Made by a program: the position numbers and the translations under genes
Notes under the pieces: generated by a model
What the model was told of the DNA's origin: nothing
The model's database searches: none
What the model saw: the letters and a program-made list of their open reading frames with translations, nothing else
DNA from: Chrysomallon squamiferum
Lineage: Eukaryota; Mollusca; Gastropoda; Neomphalida; Peltospiridae
Direction: 5' to 3'
Assembly: GCA_012295275.1 (NCBI GenBank)
Contig: CM022670.1
Coordinates: 17,162,698-17,226,697 of the forward strand
DNA: 64,000 bases
Part shown: positions 12,692 through 25,663 of the stretch, piece after piece
Layout: every line of letters starts with the position of its first letter
Position numbering within the stretch: position 1 is the first letter of the stretch

Positions 12692-12736
12692 ATATATATA
12701 TACACACACACACACATATATGCATACATATACACA
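12692..12736. repeat. (TA)n(CA)n microsatellite
   Basis: TATATATATA followed by CACACACACA and further ATAC/ATGC alternation. It resembles the compound repeat 300 bases to the left and may share its origin. Confidence 0.75.
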
Positions 12737-12944
12737 CAAAATGTATAAAAGAAATTTCTACATACAAACACCTGATGAATATCAAACAATTTTCAAAATA
12801 CTATCATTATAAAAATAATGTACAGAGGTGATAATATCACAGGTGATTAGCCTATTATTAACACATCCATCAAAACAATGTACACCATCACTCACAGAAT
12901 ACAAACTTAATCAATATGTTAATTTTTGATACATTTTTTCTTAC

Positions 12945-12987
12945 CTGCAGTAAAATCCAGCGTTACCTTTGAGAAATAAAGACACAT
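12945..12987 (-). CDS. candidate first coding exon of minus-strand gene
   Basis: A consensus splice donor, CTGCAG|GTAAGA, is read on the minus strand at the 12945/12944 border. An ATG at 12987-12985 opens a frame (MCLYFSKVTLDFTA) to that donor, ending in phase 1. A short upstream ATG frame (4 codons) lies just 5' of it. The exon lies at the downstream edge of the CpG-dense patch 12960-13262, the expected place for a first exon. A second frame is open up to the donor and would match the next candidate exon in phase, but it has no start codon. So the donor is the firm observation and the coding start is uncertain. Confidence 0.28.
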
Positions 12988-13262
12988 CGTCAGAGATGTC
13001 AGTACACAATCATCACCTACACTTTACAAAATTTCACAAAACAGAGACGAGAGAAAAAAAAACACAAAAAGCAATGTCGCCAACTGGTCACGCCCGACTG
13101 GTGTTCAAGTCCAGTGATCAGCGCAGACGTGATAACAAACGTTTTCTGTAAATTTCAATAACAAAAACACGAAAAAAAAGCGCTCGCTGTAGTTTCGCAT
13201 CGACAGACAGACATCCACGCACCAACCAACCAGCAACAGCCAACGTACGCAACACTGCGATG
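12960..13262 (-). promoter_or_regulatory. CpG-dense patch, candidate promoter/5' UTR
   Basis: About 19 CpG occur in some 300 bases by eye count, with GC near 40-45 percent, while CpG is almost absent for the few hundred bases on either side. Such an unmethylated-looking patch at the edge of a CpG-starved body is typical of an active promoter in mosaic-methylation genomes. The adjacent strong minus-strand donor at 12945 suggests transcription leftwards. No TATA box or Inr is obvious. A recent insertion that still retains CpG is the alternative. Confidence 0.38.
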
Positions 13263-13750
13263 TCTGGTTCACTCAATTATTTAACACTGCTTGTTTAATT
13301 GTGAATTGCTTCTGTTTTCTTTTTTTTTATTCTACAATGATGCAGAGGAAAGCAGGTGGTAGAACTTCCTGCTAGTGTTTTCAGGTTGTTAGGGAGGAGT
13401 CTTAGAATAAACCAATGGATGTCGCTGCTTTTGTTTTCTCAAAGCTGCTGTAATGTTTACTAGCTAATTTCATTCTGCCGATCAATATAATAAAACATGG
13501 ATAGAAACATGCTCCACAAAGAAAATGCCATGATTGCTTTCTTTTTTTTTTTTTTTTTTTTTAATGTCTGTTTCTTTAAAATTAATTTAAATTTCCATCA
13601 AAGTTTGAAAGATAAATTTAGGTATTCAAGTGATACAGATTTAAATAAAAAGTTTGTTAATATTTTCAGTGATGTAATATTATTGGTAAAATTTGTTAAA
13701 ATCATTTTGGCTTTATAGGAATGTATTTCAATAATTTCTTTGAACAGAAT

Positions 13751-13756
13751 GTATGT

Positions 13757-13820
<64 letters not shown>
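13751..13820. repeat. (GT)n microsatellite
   Basis: About 70 bases of nearly pure GT, followed by degenerate GTAT/GTGT to about 13,930. Confidence 0.95.
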
Positions 13821-13821
<1 letters not shown>

Positions 13822-14455
13822 ATTAATTTGTGTGTGCTGCATTTATGTTTGTATATTTGTGCATCTGAATAATAGTTAGTGTGTGTGTATGTATGTATGT
13901 GTGCTTGAGTGTATGAATGTGTGAAGGAAAAATAAAATGTATATTTATCTAAAATTTTGTTCCATTTTCCCTGCCTGTAAAAACCAACAGTCCTAATTAC
14001 ATCTCCATTTTATTATACCAGGATAGCAAAATTATTGCAAATATACTTGATGGTGGAAATACCAATATGGACAATTTGTCATTAACTGATTTGCCGTCTG
14101 TGATATTTATTAATAATTGTAATCCATATTACGGTCACTACGCACACAACTTTATTGCTGATAAACATTTTATTAATATAAAATAGTTATTTTATGAAAT
14201 CTTATCAGAATTATTTTGTCAGATTCTTACATGATACCTGGAGAATAGGGAGAAATAGTAAACAAATTTTTCGGGATGTGCTTGTTTTATTCTAACACAA
14301 ATTATCCCAAAATATGTAATTTCTAAAGAATTAAATGAAATATATGGGTTACTGCACAAATACAGTAAGGTAGTGAATAATTAACAGTGCAGTAGTGACT
14401 AGAATAACACCACACTGCAGCTTACAGAAAAAAATAAGAATAAAGTATCTATGTG

Positions 14456-14456
14456 A

Positions 14457-14490
<34 letters not shown>
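14456..14490. repeat. (GT)n microsatellite
   Basis: About 17 GT units, then ATGTGTATATATATG and CACATATACACACAG that could base-pair with it downstream (14,565-14,605). Confidence 0.9.
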
Positions 14491-14492
<2 letters not shown>

Positions 14493-17400
14493 TTTTGGGA
14501 GGAATGTGTATATATATGTGGGCATGCACGTGTAAATTAATATATATATTGTTTACATAATACACATGTGCACATATACACACAGTGTGTGTGATTGTGT
14601 GTGTAAAAAGCCAAAATATATTTGCATGTTTTACTCAGATTTTGACTATTAAAAAAAATCACTATTATTATGTTATTAAATATCAGTTTATTCTTTAGTC
14701 ACTACAGAAATTAAGAATTAAATTACACAGGATCATTAACTGAACAGCTGTAGTATGCAACAGTCAATTTCGTGTTTCATTTAATTATAATTTTATTAAA
14801 GAAATAAAACTTAAATAACACATAACCTTGAATGATCTCAAAAATTAAAATTACTGATAAAACAAACTGTTTACTTGGAACCATGTCTACAGTAAACAAT
14901 TTTTTTTATTAACCATCTACATTGATAACAAAATATCAGGCAAAATGAATATTAGGTTTTACCAGACTGTTTTAACAGTAAGTTTTTAAATTAACAGTGG
15001 TAGGAATGTTAACATTTTCTCACCAGTCATTTTAGAAGATGACGTCTTGACAAGCTGTACAATAGATACATCCTTCATCTGAGTGCAAAGTGAACAAATG
15101 ACCAACTGCAAGTGTCCACACACACATGTCCATCTGTTTGTAAACTGACAATTCCTGATGCGACACCATCCCACCTGTGGTCAACATCCCGTAACTACCT
15201 GTCTTAAAACACCATCATTACCCTTTTGTCCACTGCTACAAAACGGTCTGTCCCGAACAGCGAAAAAGTCCATGGGACACTTTACGTGTTATCATAAAAT
15301 TAAAGATTTTCTTTTTATTTCATTTATTGACAGGTTGCTTCTGATTGCAAGTGACTTAGCATGACGGTCACCCCATGACAGATGTCAGACTATCCTCTGG
15401 TTGCTGGTCACTCCGGTGGCATCCCACCACTCAGCCAACAAGCCATTCTAAATGAGCAACTTAGCCATTGTAAATCAGAAGTGCAGTCAATGAAGATCTA
15501 CAGATAAAGACATTAAATTGGACATAAAAGACTTAATTTTTCTCAAAGGCTAACACTTTGTGTACACGGGTTATAAGCACAGCAAGAGAGCTTCCTAGCA
15601 TTCTCTGTTTGAAATTGAAAGTGGAAGGAATCGTGGATAGCTTACAGCATTGTCAAAGTGAAATTGTTAACCTTTCTTTCCAGCTTTGCTCTGCGCTACT
15701 TGTGGATGACTTTCTGATGACCTATTAGACTATTAGTGGATTTGATCAAAAGTACCAGCTTTCTAGTCAAGTGGTGCATGTAAAAACATTTCAAGATTAA
15801 ATGAAGGGTAGAGGAATGAAAGGATATATCAACAATAAATGTTGTGTACCATGTTAACTCCTTTTCAATGTTGTTTTTTTTTCCCATTGCTATTCATGGT
15901 TGCCAGATATTATACATTCGAGGTTAAAATGTTACATTTCTATATTCTGAAACATTTTAATTCTAAAGATTCCAGTTTGTAGTTATTTCAAAGAAACAAA
16001 AAATTAACATCCATTATTAAGCATATTTTGAATAATATAAACAAGTTTTTTCAACAAAGAAAAAATTTATATTGAAAGATATTAAAATGAAAATAAGTAA
16101 ATGTATAATAAATAAACATCCCATCAAATATAATAAAAGTGTAATACTTGTATTAAACACCTATTTTTGTGTATAATTTTAACTTTTCAGAAATACCCAT
16201 ATAGATTGAAACTGTATCCAAGTTAAAAGCAACAATCATATTGAACTGAATTTACTGTAATGGGTAAAAATGAGATGGTAAAAAATTCTTAACAGCAAGT
16301 TAATTAAAATACATATCAAACTACAGTAAACCAATACACACAGACATTGTTAATGATTACTTTCTTTGTCTTTTTTATTAACTAAACCATGGATAATTTC
16401 AAAATAATTATTAAATAGATTGATTTTTTAAATAATTCATTTCTTTTATTAATCTGAACACCTGTCGGGGGTGTCAGTGAACATTAACCATCAATACATC
16501 TGCAATATTTTCATCTTCCTCGAAGCAGAAAAGTCAATTCCAGCCCTGCCAGCTTTATCCACAGGAGATGGAGAGGACAAAATATCACTTGTACAAAAGT
16601 TATAAAGTGGCATGAAGAGGCAATCAAACATCGCTGAAGCGACAACACTGATAAAGTGAAAATGATGACTGACTAGACTGTCTTGTTGCATCATGTGACA
16701 CAGCCTCTTACACAAAGCGCCATCTACTGTTCAGTGAGCAGAGGAGCTAATATAATATTAATGTCATTTTTTATAAAGAGGAATTAAACCTGGTTAGTGA
16801 AAGCTAAGTTTTACACAGTACATCATCTACAGTTCAGTGAATGAGATCTGATATAATATTAATGTTTGAACATAAACAGGATTTAAATTTGGTTAGTGGA
16901 AAACAGATTTAAACACACCAATGAGATAACTGAAAAAAATTTGAATTTTTTATTTTAATATTTGAATGTCTTTTTTAAACAGTGATGTTTATTTTCACTT
17001 TCTAAACATTATGACCTGTGAACCAGTTTTACACAAATAAATATTGCTCTTAAATACTTTATACTTTTAGTAATAATGAAGAGTAGTCAAGGTCCAGTGA
17101 CTAAAGGACTAACAGATTCACTTAGACAAAATCTTGAAGATGTAACTGAGCTTTTAAAATGTTAAAGTGAAATCTCCAGTTTTGTAACTTGTTGTCAGTT
17201 CCTGTCAAGTGAAAGCTCACAAGCACCATGTCCTTTGTGAGATAAACACAGGCTGAATAAGAGACGGGTTAGTCATTTCAACAATCTCCTCATACACATT
17301 CAAGTCACATCGGCTAAAGAGGCAAAACCATGAGGAAATTAATTGCTATCTAATCCTGGGGGCACATTTCACCCTGACAATCAAACAGCTTTACGGCAAA

Positions 17401-18693
17401 TTACTGCAAGTTACTTGAGACGTAATCTGATCTGGGACTGCCCATTCAACAGGGAAAGTGGACAAAAAAAAAAAAAAAATGTTAAAAATGATTTCACATC
17501 CAGGATTCAGACACTGCATGGACGAGGATGCATGCCTTGCTTGTGTAAAGTATCAGTGACTGTTACCTGTGTTTACAACCTGACCTGGCTGTGATGGTTC
17601 ACCAGGTAACATTTCATCAGGTGAACAAGCCTGGATCATCATCACCACGACGACCAACCTGTCCATTTTCAGCACGCTTTGGTCAATAAAAGAAACATAA
17701 TAACAGCAGCAGATGCTGTTATAATCATCATCATTATCATCCTTATTCCAGCATTTTTATACAATGAATTAGTTGTAACAAAAAAAGGAAATAATCAGAT
17801 TAGAAAAATCGGAAGCAGAACAATTATATCTTTTATGAAATCAATAACATTTAGACAAATAACGACTTGTTAACAGTGCAGAAAAGTAGCAAGATTAACT
17901 AACTTCCACAATATTCTCAATATTTCAGTTCCTTAATTAGCATAACCATAATCATTATTACAAGGGGACATTAAATTATTTTCAATTTCAAAGAGAAGTT
18001 TTAATTTTTTAACATTAAAATAAACTGAACATAAATTTTCAAAACACAGTAAACTATAAAACATAAGGTTGTATTTTGAATAACGACTACTTGAACATTA
18101 AAAAATGAATTATTAATATTTTCAATCATTATTTCTAATTATCTCAAATTGATGTTTATGAAATCAGTCTGCATTTTGTTTTTGATATATATGTTTTAAC
18201 CGATTTTTTTCTTTTTTTTGTTGTTGTTGTTCACATGAAATCTAACAATGGTGTTGTTATTCAATATGATAATTTCTATAGAAACATTTTCTTGTGTTAG
18301 AGATAGTCTTTTGTAACCACATTGGATGTCGTGATGATTTATCTGTTTATGTAACAGAGACGAACAGATCTGGCACTGTTAGATTTGTGTCCTGTAAAGC
18401 CAAAGAGTAATCCAAGAGAAGGGGAGATTATTTCACAACCAACTGACAATGGTGTAAAAACATAACAATTTGAGTCTGCCTGTTGACAGTCTTTCACACT
18501 GAATATTGAGAACTGTAACTGAAGATATCGCTGAAAGGTTTTCATATCTGATCTCTGTTTTGTAATATACTGTTACTGTGATAGCATTTCTCCCTAACAT
18601 ACATGTTTTCACTGTTATCAGTTAGTCCATGCAAATGTTTATTATAATCTGTGTATAATCTCAGTCTCAATCTCTCTCAATCTCTCTCCTTCT

Positions 18694-18697
<4 letters not shown>

Positions 18698-18728
<31 letters not shown>
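18698..18728. repeat. (GT)n microsatellite after (CTCAAT)-like tract
   Basis: About 15 GT units preceded by TCTCTCAATCTCTCTC at 18,668-18,690. Confidence 0.9.
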
Positions 18729-18729
<1 letters not shown>

Positions 18730-21700
18730 TGTGCACGCATGCGTGAAATTCATGATGTCTCGGATAATTATTAAGTAAAATTCTGAATTTTAACAGTTAA
18801 AGTTCTGCATTTGTGTAGTTTAATGAAATTTAAAATGTATTTTTCAGAACCGAGTGTTGCATAACTTCAAAATTTCAGTAATTTTATTATGTAAAACAAT
18901 TTTTATAAGCATCTTACAGACAGGGTAGTACAAACCATTACCTTCTTTAGTTACACCAGCTACGGAGATTAGGTTGGAACAAGAAAAAGTTCACATCAAC
19001 AAAACATAAAAACACCTAACCAAAGAAAATGTCACAGTTACAGCTCTAACTATTTTTTAATGACTGCAGTAACAATTTATAAAAATGTAACATTCTGTAA
19101 CATTTTTCACTAAATTATTGAAATTTAATTTGGCAGGTTTATTTTTCCTAATGCAGATACCAGAGGGTGTCCTCTCAGCTGACAAAGTAGCTTACAATAT
19201 CACAGAATTAATAAACCAGCGATAGACAACAAGAATCAGTTCTGTTAGCTAATACATCTGTGTTGAATTATAAATATTTTATCTACAGTATTTACTCATT
19301 AATCATTACTTTTACCTTTTTTTTATTGTATTTTTTATTTATTTTTAGTGTACCAAGTTTCATACCTAGAATAAATTGGGTTTTTAAAAACTAACACCAG
19401 TAATAACCATCAACACAGTTCAGTCATTAACCATTCATCTATTTTAAAAGACATCTATCTCTATTTGAATTTAAAATTATTTTAAATATGCCTGTATTTG
19501 CAGTTAGAACGATGTAGACAATGTCAAAATAAATTAACAGGGAGAAAACATTTTTCAAATACTTCACCATTCTTTGAAACGGATTTTAAAAATCTTTGAA
19601 AGTGAAAGTGAACAAGAAAACTACAGTCGTGGTACATGTGAAAATAAATTGGAAACGGCACTAATTGTTAGTTTGCGTACAGTCATTAATTTTCCTGACA
19701 TTATGTGCATGCTACACAAGTCCATTCTCATTAACACACGGCTAGGAATGAACTATCTTGCAGATAATGGCTGCTATTGATTGCTTTATTTGCAGACAAT
19801 GGGCCAAAGTGACGGAATCTTCAACAAGCACAGATAATGGGAGATAACCATGGCGTGGTTTCTGTTACTGACTGGAAGCAGGTGATAAAGTAGGCAGGTT
19901 ATCACTGAAAAATTGTCAAATTCATTTGACATTTCAGCTTTTGTCTGAGGTTATCTTTTTTATGTACTTGGAAATGTTCTTGGAGCTGGCTGTTTTGTGT
20001 CAGAAAAGAAAATAATTTCAGTGTGTTTTTAGGTTTTTTTAATTTAATATCGTCTACAGATATTTGTAATTAATATAATTGTATGTGTGTAAGGTGTGTG
20101 CATGTGTGCATCAAATACATGCACATTCTCTGTATAAGTGTTTATGTATCTTGGATTAAAGTTTAAAATAATTCTAAACTGTTATGTCTTAATAGCACTA
20201 ACATGGCATTATATTTATTGCCTAGAAAGTTCGTACACATTTATAATTAATAAATATTAAAGTTTTAAAATTGCGTATATTCTTAAAATATAATTACTGT
20301 TACTAGTCAGTCATTTTAAATAACATATATCTAAATCTAAATATGATCAATTAGTAACAAAGTTAGAGTTTTAAAATTCATATGTAATAAACTTGTCAAT
20401 TAAAGTGCTGCATGTTGATATATAATATATATTTAAAAAAAAAAAAAACACCTGCACATCTTACATTTGTAACTTTTTCATTATTACTTCTAATAAAACT
20501 GTTTAAAATACTGAAATACAAAGCTACAAAAATATTCAATTACTGTACCACTACAAATAAAACACTGAGATGAATATTTTCAGAACCTTTATAACCAAGC
20601 TGACAAAGAAAGATTTCTCTCAGTATTCAAAGTGAAGACATTAGCCATTCAGCAGCTCGTGAAGTGAACATAACAACAAACTAACCCCAGGGGTTTCCCT
20701 CCCTTTTATTTCCTACAGAAGTTAAACACCTCATCCAGCCCCACCCTCCAAAGCCTGGGATCATTGTGCTGATCCTGTAATAGTACTATCCTATAACAGA
20801 AAGGTATAAATCAAACTAGCGTGGTCATTATCAGACACGATAATCTGTCCCCCAGTGTTTGCAATGTCTAACTGCTGTGTTTATTTACACATACTCGTAA
20901 ATTTGGTTTTTACAATCAAAGAAATAGGGTAAAGTCGAATAAACACTACTGAAAAATGTTTCGAACATTAAAAACTCTACCTAGATTATTTCATAACAAA
21001 TCTAAAGCTGAAACTGTATTTCTGAAAGTTTTTAATCATTTATTGCGGGAAAGATCGCAAGCTTTCGTAACGAGTGCGCAATTTGGAACGAAAACAACAA
21101 AAAAATACGTCTGCTTTAAAGTAGTGTCTTTCTAATTTATGGCAATTTTGGGTAAACTAGGATTTTATAAATAAAGTCGGTTCTGTAATACGTAATAACC
21201 AGTTGTGCCCCAGCACACGTGTTACTCGTAAGCGCGTTAAAAATCGATAAAATGACAGTGATACTCGCGTTTTGGCGCAAAAATAAACATGGCTTTTGCG
21301 TGTGTCTTTCACAAAGAGGTGGGCACCGGTGGTTACCGTGTTTTCTTCCTTTTCACATAATTATCTGCCGTTCATACCTTGTTTTACCCTTGATCGTTTT
21401 GTATCGTATAATACTTATTTTTTTAAATTACATATTTTGTATTTTAAATTAATGTTACACAAATACATAAAAATAATAATAAATATATTTTTTTTAAAAG
21501 TGAGAGAGATTCTCATATAATTCTCTGAATTAATCTTTAAAAGAGATTTCAAAATGGAAAGTAATTACCAAAATTTCTTCAGATGTAATCAATGCACCTT
21601 CGTCACACAATTGATGTCCACACCCAATTAGACTGATAAAACTGACATGCACGTGATTCACTGATTTTGCGCGCGCTTGGTAAAGGTCACAGAGTGTGTT

Positions 21701-21844
21701 CGTTTTTCAGTTGAGCTTGAAACGATTGTAACAAATATATCTAGTAACAGATTTTAGCACCTTCCTTCTTTTAAAATACAGTAACCGTATTCGTAAACCA
21801 CTTCTGATAGTCATGCAAAATAATAATAATAACAACAAAACCAC

Positions 21845-21955
21845 AACAATAAATAAATAAATAAATAAATAAATAGAAGAATAAATAGAATAAATTTTAA
21901 AAATAAAATAAATAAATAGAATAAATTTTAAAAATAAAAGAAATAATAATAACAC
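21845..21955. repeat. (AAAT)n and AATAGAATAAATTTTAAA duplication
   Basis: (AAAT)n at 21,850-21,875 is followed by two copies of a segment AATAGAATAAATTTTAAA plus AATAAAA (21,886-21,938). Confidence 0.8.
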
Positions 21956-22154
21956 ATAAATAATTAAATAATCAGTAAATATTTTTATGTATATTAAAGA
22001 GTCAAAAAAATAGTTAACGAAAATTGAAAACGCAAAAAACTAGATTTTCGAAGATACCAAATTAGAAATATATAAGCACAAAAATGAAATAATAATAAAT
22101 AAAAAAAATAAAAAAATCAAGAAACAAATAAATAAAAAGTTTTGTTTGCATTTC

Positions 22155-22156
22155 GT

Positions 22157-22189
<33 letters not shown>

Positions 22190-22314
22190 TAAAACTTGTT
22201 TAACTGTCCTTGAAACACTCGCCTCGCCCAAGCTGGATCACCTTGTATTTAGAGTTCCGTGATCACATTATTTCATTTGTTCTAAATAATTTTATTTATT
22301 TATTTATTTATTTA
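22155..22314. repeat. two (TTTA)n arrays flanking a unique segment
   Basis: (TTTA)n at about 22,158-22,190 and again at about 22,290-22,315, with about 100 bases of CpG-containing unique DNA between them. Confidence 0.85.
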
Positions 22315-22709
22315 TCAGGCAGAGGTAATAGCTTTTTGTCTCTCTAATTTCTTAGGTATTTAAATATTTTATATCATATAGTTTGACACAACAATGTTAC
22401 GTGTTTTTTAATTTTGATTTCTTCTTTGTATTGTCTTTAATATCCAAATGAAAATGTTGAAAATCCATCACTAAATAATTTCCGTACACCAAACAAGAAA
22501 ATCTGTAATCACATTGAATGAATTTATATTTAACGATTCTTACACGTCCTGCATGACTTACGTGTTTATTAATAAATTTAAATAAAATAAATGTATTTAT
22601 TAATTTAGATCTATAGTATCAATAATAATAAATAATATATTATGAAAGAAGAAAAGAAACACTATATTATGATGACGATAACTGAACAAGAAGAAGAAGA
22701 AAAAACCAT

Positions 22710-22754
22710 ATTGATTTTATTATTATTATTATTATTGTCTTTTTAATATTTATC

Positions 22755-22795
<41 letters not shown>

Positions 22796-22797
22796 TT
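22710..22797. repeat. (ATT)n microsatellite
   Basis: Two ATT arrays (22,716-22,735 and 22,757-22,793) separated by a short interruption. Confidence 0.9.
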
Positions 22798-23869
22798 AAT
22801 ATTGAAGTCGTAATGCATATTTTCCTTTACATTAAAGAGTACATTAATTTTTTTTTGTGATTTAAAGAAAATGGCTAAATATATTCCGCACACTCACAAA
22901 TTATTTTTTAAATTTATTTTTGCCGTCAGTCTTTGTTAAGAATGAAGTGTAACTACAAAAGAACACTGTTTTGAAATAATTATGTCGTAGTCGCCATGGT
23001 TTTCAGTAACTGTGATAACACCGTGTACGGCACGGTCCGATTTGCTTTGAGTTTCTTCTAAAATCCGCCTAATACACAAAGACATCACGACTTCATTCTG
23101 AGATTTTGTAGTCTTACTATTTTATTTTAATATATTGTTAGTGCGCTGAAAACAATTAAATAATAAATTAACATTTTTATTAGATCATTTATTCGTACCG
23201 AGAGCGATACATTATAAAAATGCATAACCGGTGGCTCAGTCTGTTAAAAGTTTTTAACATTCAAAAAGGCAGGCTTATCATAGTTGCTCAGGGGAAGCAA
23301 CTCGTAAAAGAGGAATAACTCTGAAATAGATACGTAGCTAAACCCCTGTTTAGATGCTATTGAGACTTTACGTTTTTGTGTATGTTTGAGGAAAATTTCT
23401 GATATTAATAAATCTATTTTAGAATGTTTAATCTGCAGACCTCATTGGTAGTGTTAGTCTTTTCTAGCTTTACAGTGTTTTTGTATTTATTTATTTCCAT
23501 TTTATTTTGTTTTTTATTCTATTATTATTATTATTATTATTTAATTAATTAATTGATTTATTTAGATGTAATTATTTAGAGTTTTAATAAATACACCAGA
23601 CATAAATTAATCCAGGATTTTTTAATGAAGAGTGGATAAGACATACAGATCCTAATTTGTATAAAGAATTCTGTGAGTGAAATCAATTTGTAGATGTCTG
23701 GCAAGTGGCCAAATAAATTTTATTCAATCTATATATATGTTTTGTGTCTAATGAATTTTAGTTTTGACAAATAATGTCTTTTACACTTAATTCTTACAAA
23801 GTCAACAATCTTTATTATATATCATTTTAATATGTTAATAATTTATGCCTGATATACATATACATACTA

Positions 23870-23874
23870 TTTAA

Positions 23875-23912
<38 letters not shown>

Positions 23913-23960
23913 TAATAAAACAAACAAACAAACAAACAAACAAACAAACAAACAAACTAA
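23870..23960. repeat. (AAT)n(AAAC)n compound microsatellite
   Basis: AAT repeats 23,875-23,910 pass directly into AAAC repeats 23,920-23,957 and then AAAT. Confidence 0.92.
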
Positions 23961-24479
23961 CAAATAAATAAATAAAAATGAAATCAAATAAATACAAAAT
24001 TATTATTATTCTTATTCGATTTAGTTTCGTGGTAATTTCATTAATATAAACAATAATAATAAAACAAAATTTAAAAAAAAAAAAAAAATACAAATTTATC
24101 ACTAACATATATCAGTCAATCAAAAGGACAATTTCTCCATTTAATTCGCCTACATGTGTGGAGTGATGTAAAATGAAATTTCCTCTGATAACTTCAACGG
24201 ACTGCAAGTTCACTTGGCTTAACAAATCAAACTTACACATAATTTGATTGTTCACTCGGCGTAAGTTAATCAAATTCTGTGTCAACATTTATCTTTGATT
24301 TTAAAGAAAATAAATTTGTGCATGAGCCATCGTGGCTGTCCGAAATAGGAAATCTATAATTACTGAGTCTTTGTCCAGATTAGAAATTCATGCTCGGACT
24401 AGGAGCACGACTGAGTGCCGAATTAACATGATTGGAAATATTTGTCACACTAAAACCCGTCCAGCCCGTTTGTGCGTTA

Positions 24480-24958
24480 AGAAGAAATTTCCCAGCATAA
24501 TACGAGAAATTAGAAAAAAAAGTTTCTTAATACAATTCTCCCTTGATGAAACAGTAAAAGGAAATATCTTACTATAATACGAGAAATTAGAGAAGTCTCT
24601 TAATATAAGTCAACCTTGAAGAAACAGTAAGGCGAAATATTTTACTATAATACGAGAAATTAGAAAAGTTTCTTAATGTAATTTATCTTGAAAATTTAAA
24701 AAAAAAAAAAAAAAGTTAAGAAGAAATATCCCAGCATAATATGAGAAATCAGAAAAGTTAATTAATATAATTCTCCTTTGAAAAAGCATTAGTTACGACG
24801 AAATATCTTACCATTGTACAAGAAATTAGAAAAGTTTCTTAAATTAATTTTATCATCAAAAAAAAAAAAAAAAAAAGTAACCATTAGTCAAGAAGAATTA
24901 CCCCAGTATTATACGAGAAATTAGAAAAGGTACTTGATGTAATTTTCTCTTGAAAACC
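24480..24958. repeat. six-copy degenerate tandem repeat, unit about 70-97 bp
   Basis: A core ATACGAGAAATTAGAAAAG recurs six times, at about 24,500, 24,580, 24,650, 24,736, 24,820 and 24,917. Each is preceded by GAAATATC(T/C)(T/C)A and followed by TTTCTTAATATAATT and TTGAA-A3-5. Two copies have gained poly(A) tracts (24,698-24,714 and 24,859-24,876) that stretch the unit. Unit spacing by eye is 78, 71, 87, 81 and 97 bases. It has no coding potential beyond fragments. Confidence 0.8.
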
Positions 24959-25663
24959 CCCCAATAATAATACTATCAGCTTAAACTGATGTAATGTAGT
25001 GTATTATTTCATACAAATTATTATTATGTTAGATGTATCAGAATTATAATTTTTGTATTTTTATTATTATTTTTTTTAATCAATACATTGTTATAGAACG
25101 TTTTTAAATCTGTTATGTATTGCTCGCCAATTTATCAATCATGACAATGTAACAGCATACTGTGTTCCTTCTTACAAATCATAATATTCCTGGAACTGTG
25201 AATGAATCTATATGATCCTCAATATATCCTTTCTTTTTTCTTCTTCTTCTTTTTCTTTTTGTTGTTTTCCTTTTTCGTTTTCGATTCGTTTAATGTTCTT
25301 TGTTCTGTTTATCAGTTATTATTAAAATAAAATAAATGATAAATTAAAAAAACCAAAAAGAAATGAAACCAACAAAATAAACCTCTGCAATATATGCAGA
25401 TACATTATAATCAACAATTATTTTTTACAAATAAATTTAAAATCGTAATTTTATTGTTTTTCCATCGTCAAATAAAAATATTTTCCCACAGCATTTTAAA
25501 ATCCTAAAAAAAAAAAAAAAAAAAAATGAAAAAATTAAGCGACATACTCTAGCTTCTCAGTCTTCAGCAGAAGAAATTGTGAAGAAGAGAATAATTCAAA
25601 AAGTTCATTTTATCAAAATATTGATTGTGAGAGAAAGCCTGGAAGGCAGAGCTTGATGACTAG

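Larger units (their letters stand above)
1..12944. other. CpG-starved AT-rich domain, probable introns/gene body
   Basis: Outside the candidate exons listed separately, this stretch is unique-looking AT-rich DNA with short poly(A)/poly(T) runs (for example 2,810-2,828, 2,960-2,976, 3,459-3,477, 8,400-8,425). CpG is strikingly rare: by eye, 2 in 1-1,000, 2 in 5,000-6,000, 4 in 8,000-9,000. Base composition alone would predict over 20 per kb. In invertebrates with mosaic methylation, such depletion marks germline-methylated, transcribed gene bodies. No transposable element was recognised inside. The interpretation as introns is inference. Confidence 0.5.
13263..20880. other. moderately CpG-poor stretch, no supported gene
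   Basis: CpG density is roughly 8 per kb by eye, intermediate between the left domain and the DNA right of 20.9 kb. Denser patches at about 15,000-15,480, 16,490-16,740, 17,220-17,660 and 18,320-18,560 are open in several frames at once, so no exon is called; a good-looking minus-strand donor (AAATGACTG|GTGAGA) lies near 15,024. Microsatellites are listed separately. Poly(T)/poly(A) at 13,543-13,562, 17,464-17,479 and 20,434-20,449. Confidence 0.45.
20881..24478. other. CpG-normal intergenic DNA with AAAT/AAT repeats
   Basis: CpG content jumps here: more than 25 CpG by eye between 20,890 and 21,370, including clustered GCG and CGCG. No recognised gene. AT tetranucleotide and trinucleotide repeats dominate 21,830-22,140, 22,155-22,314, 22,710-22,797 and 23,530-24,090. 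The patch 21,181-21,420 is denser in CpG and could be a promoter, but no start or splice signal stands out. Confidence 0.45.

Noticed and set aside
13095-13125. B-box-like GTTCAAGTCC with a small stem
   Set aside because: No A box or tRNA arms at the right spacing; not a tRNA gene.
14986-15364. Open, protein-looking frames on both strands, with a minus-strand donor near 15,024
   Set aside because: All three minus frames look equally protein-like here, showing that GC-balanced patches mislead; no exon can be chosen.
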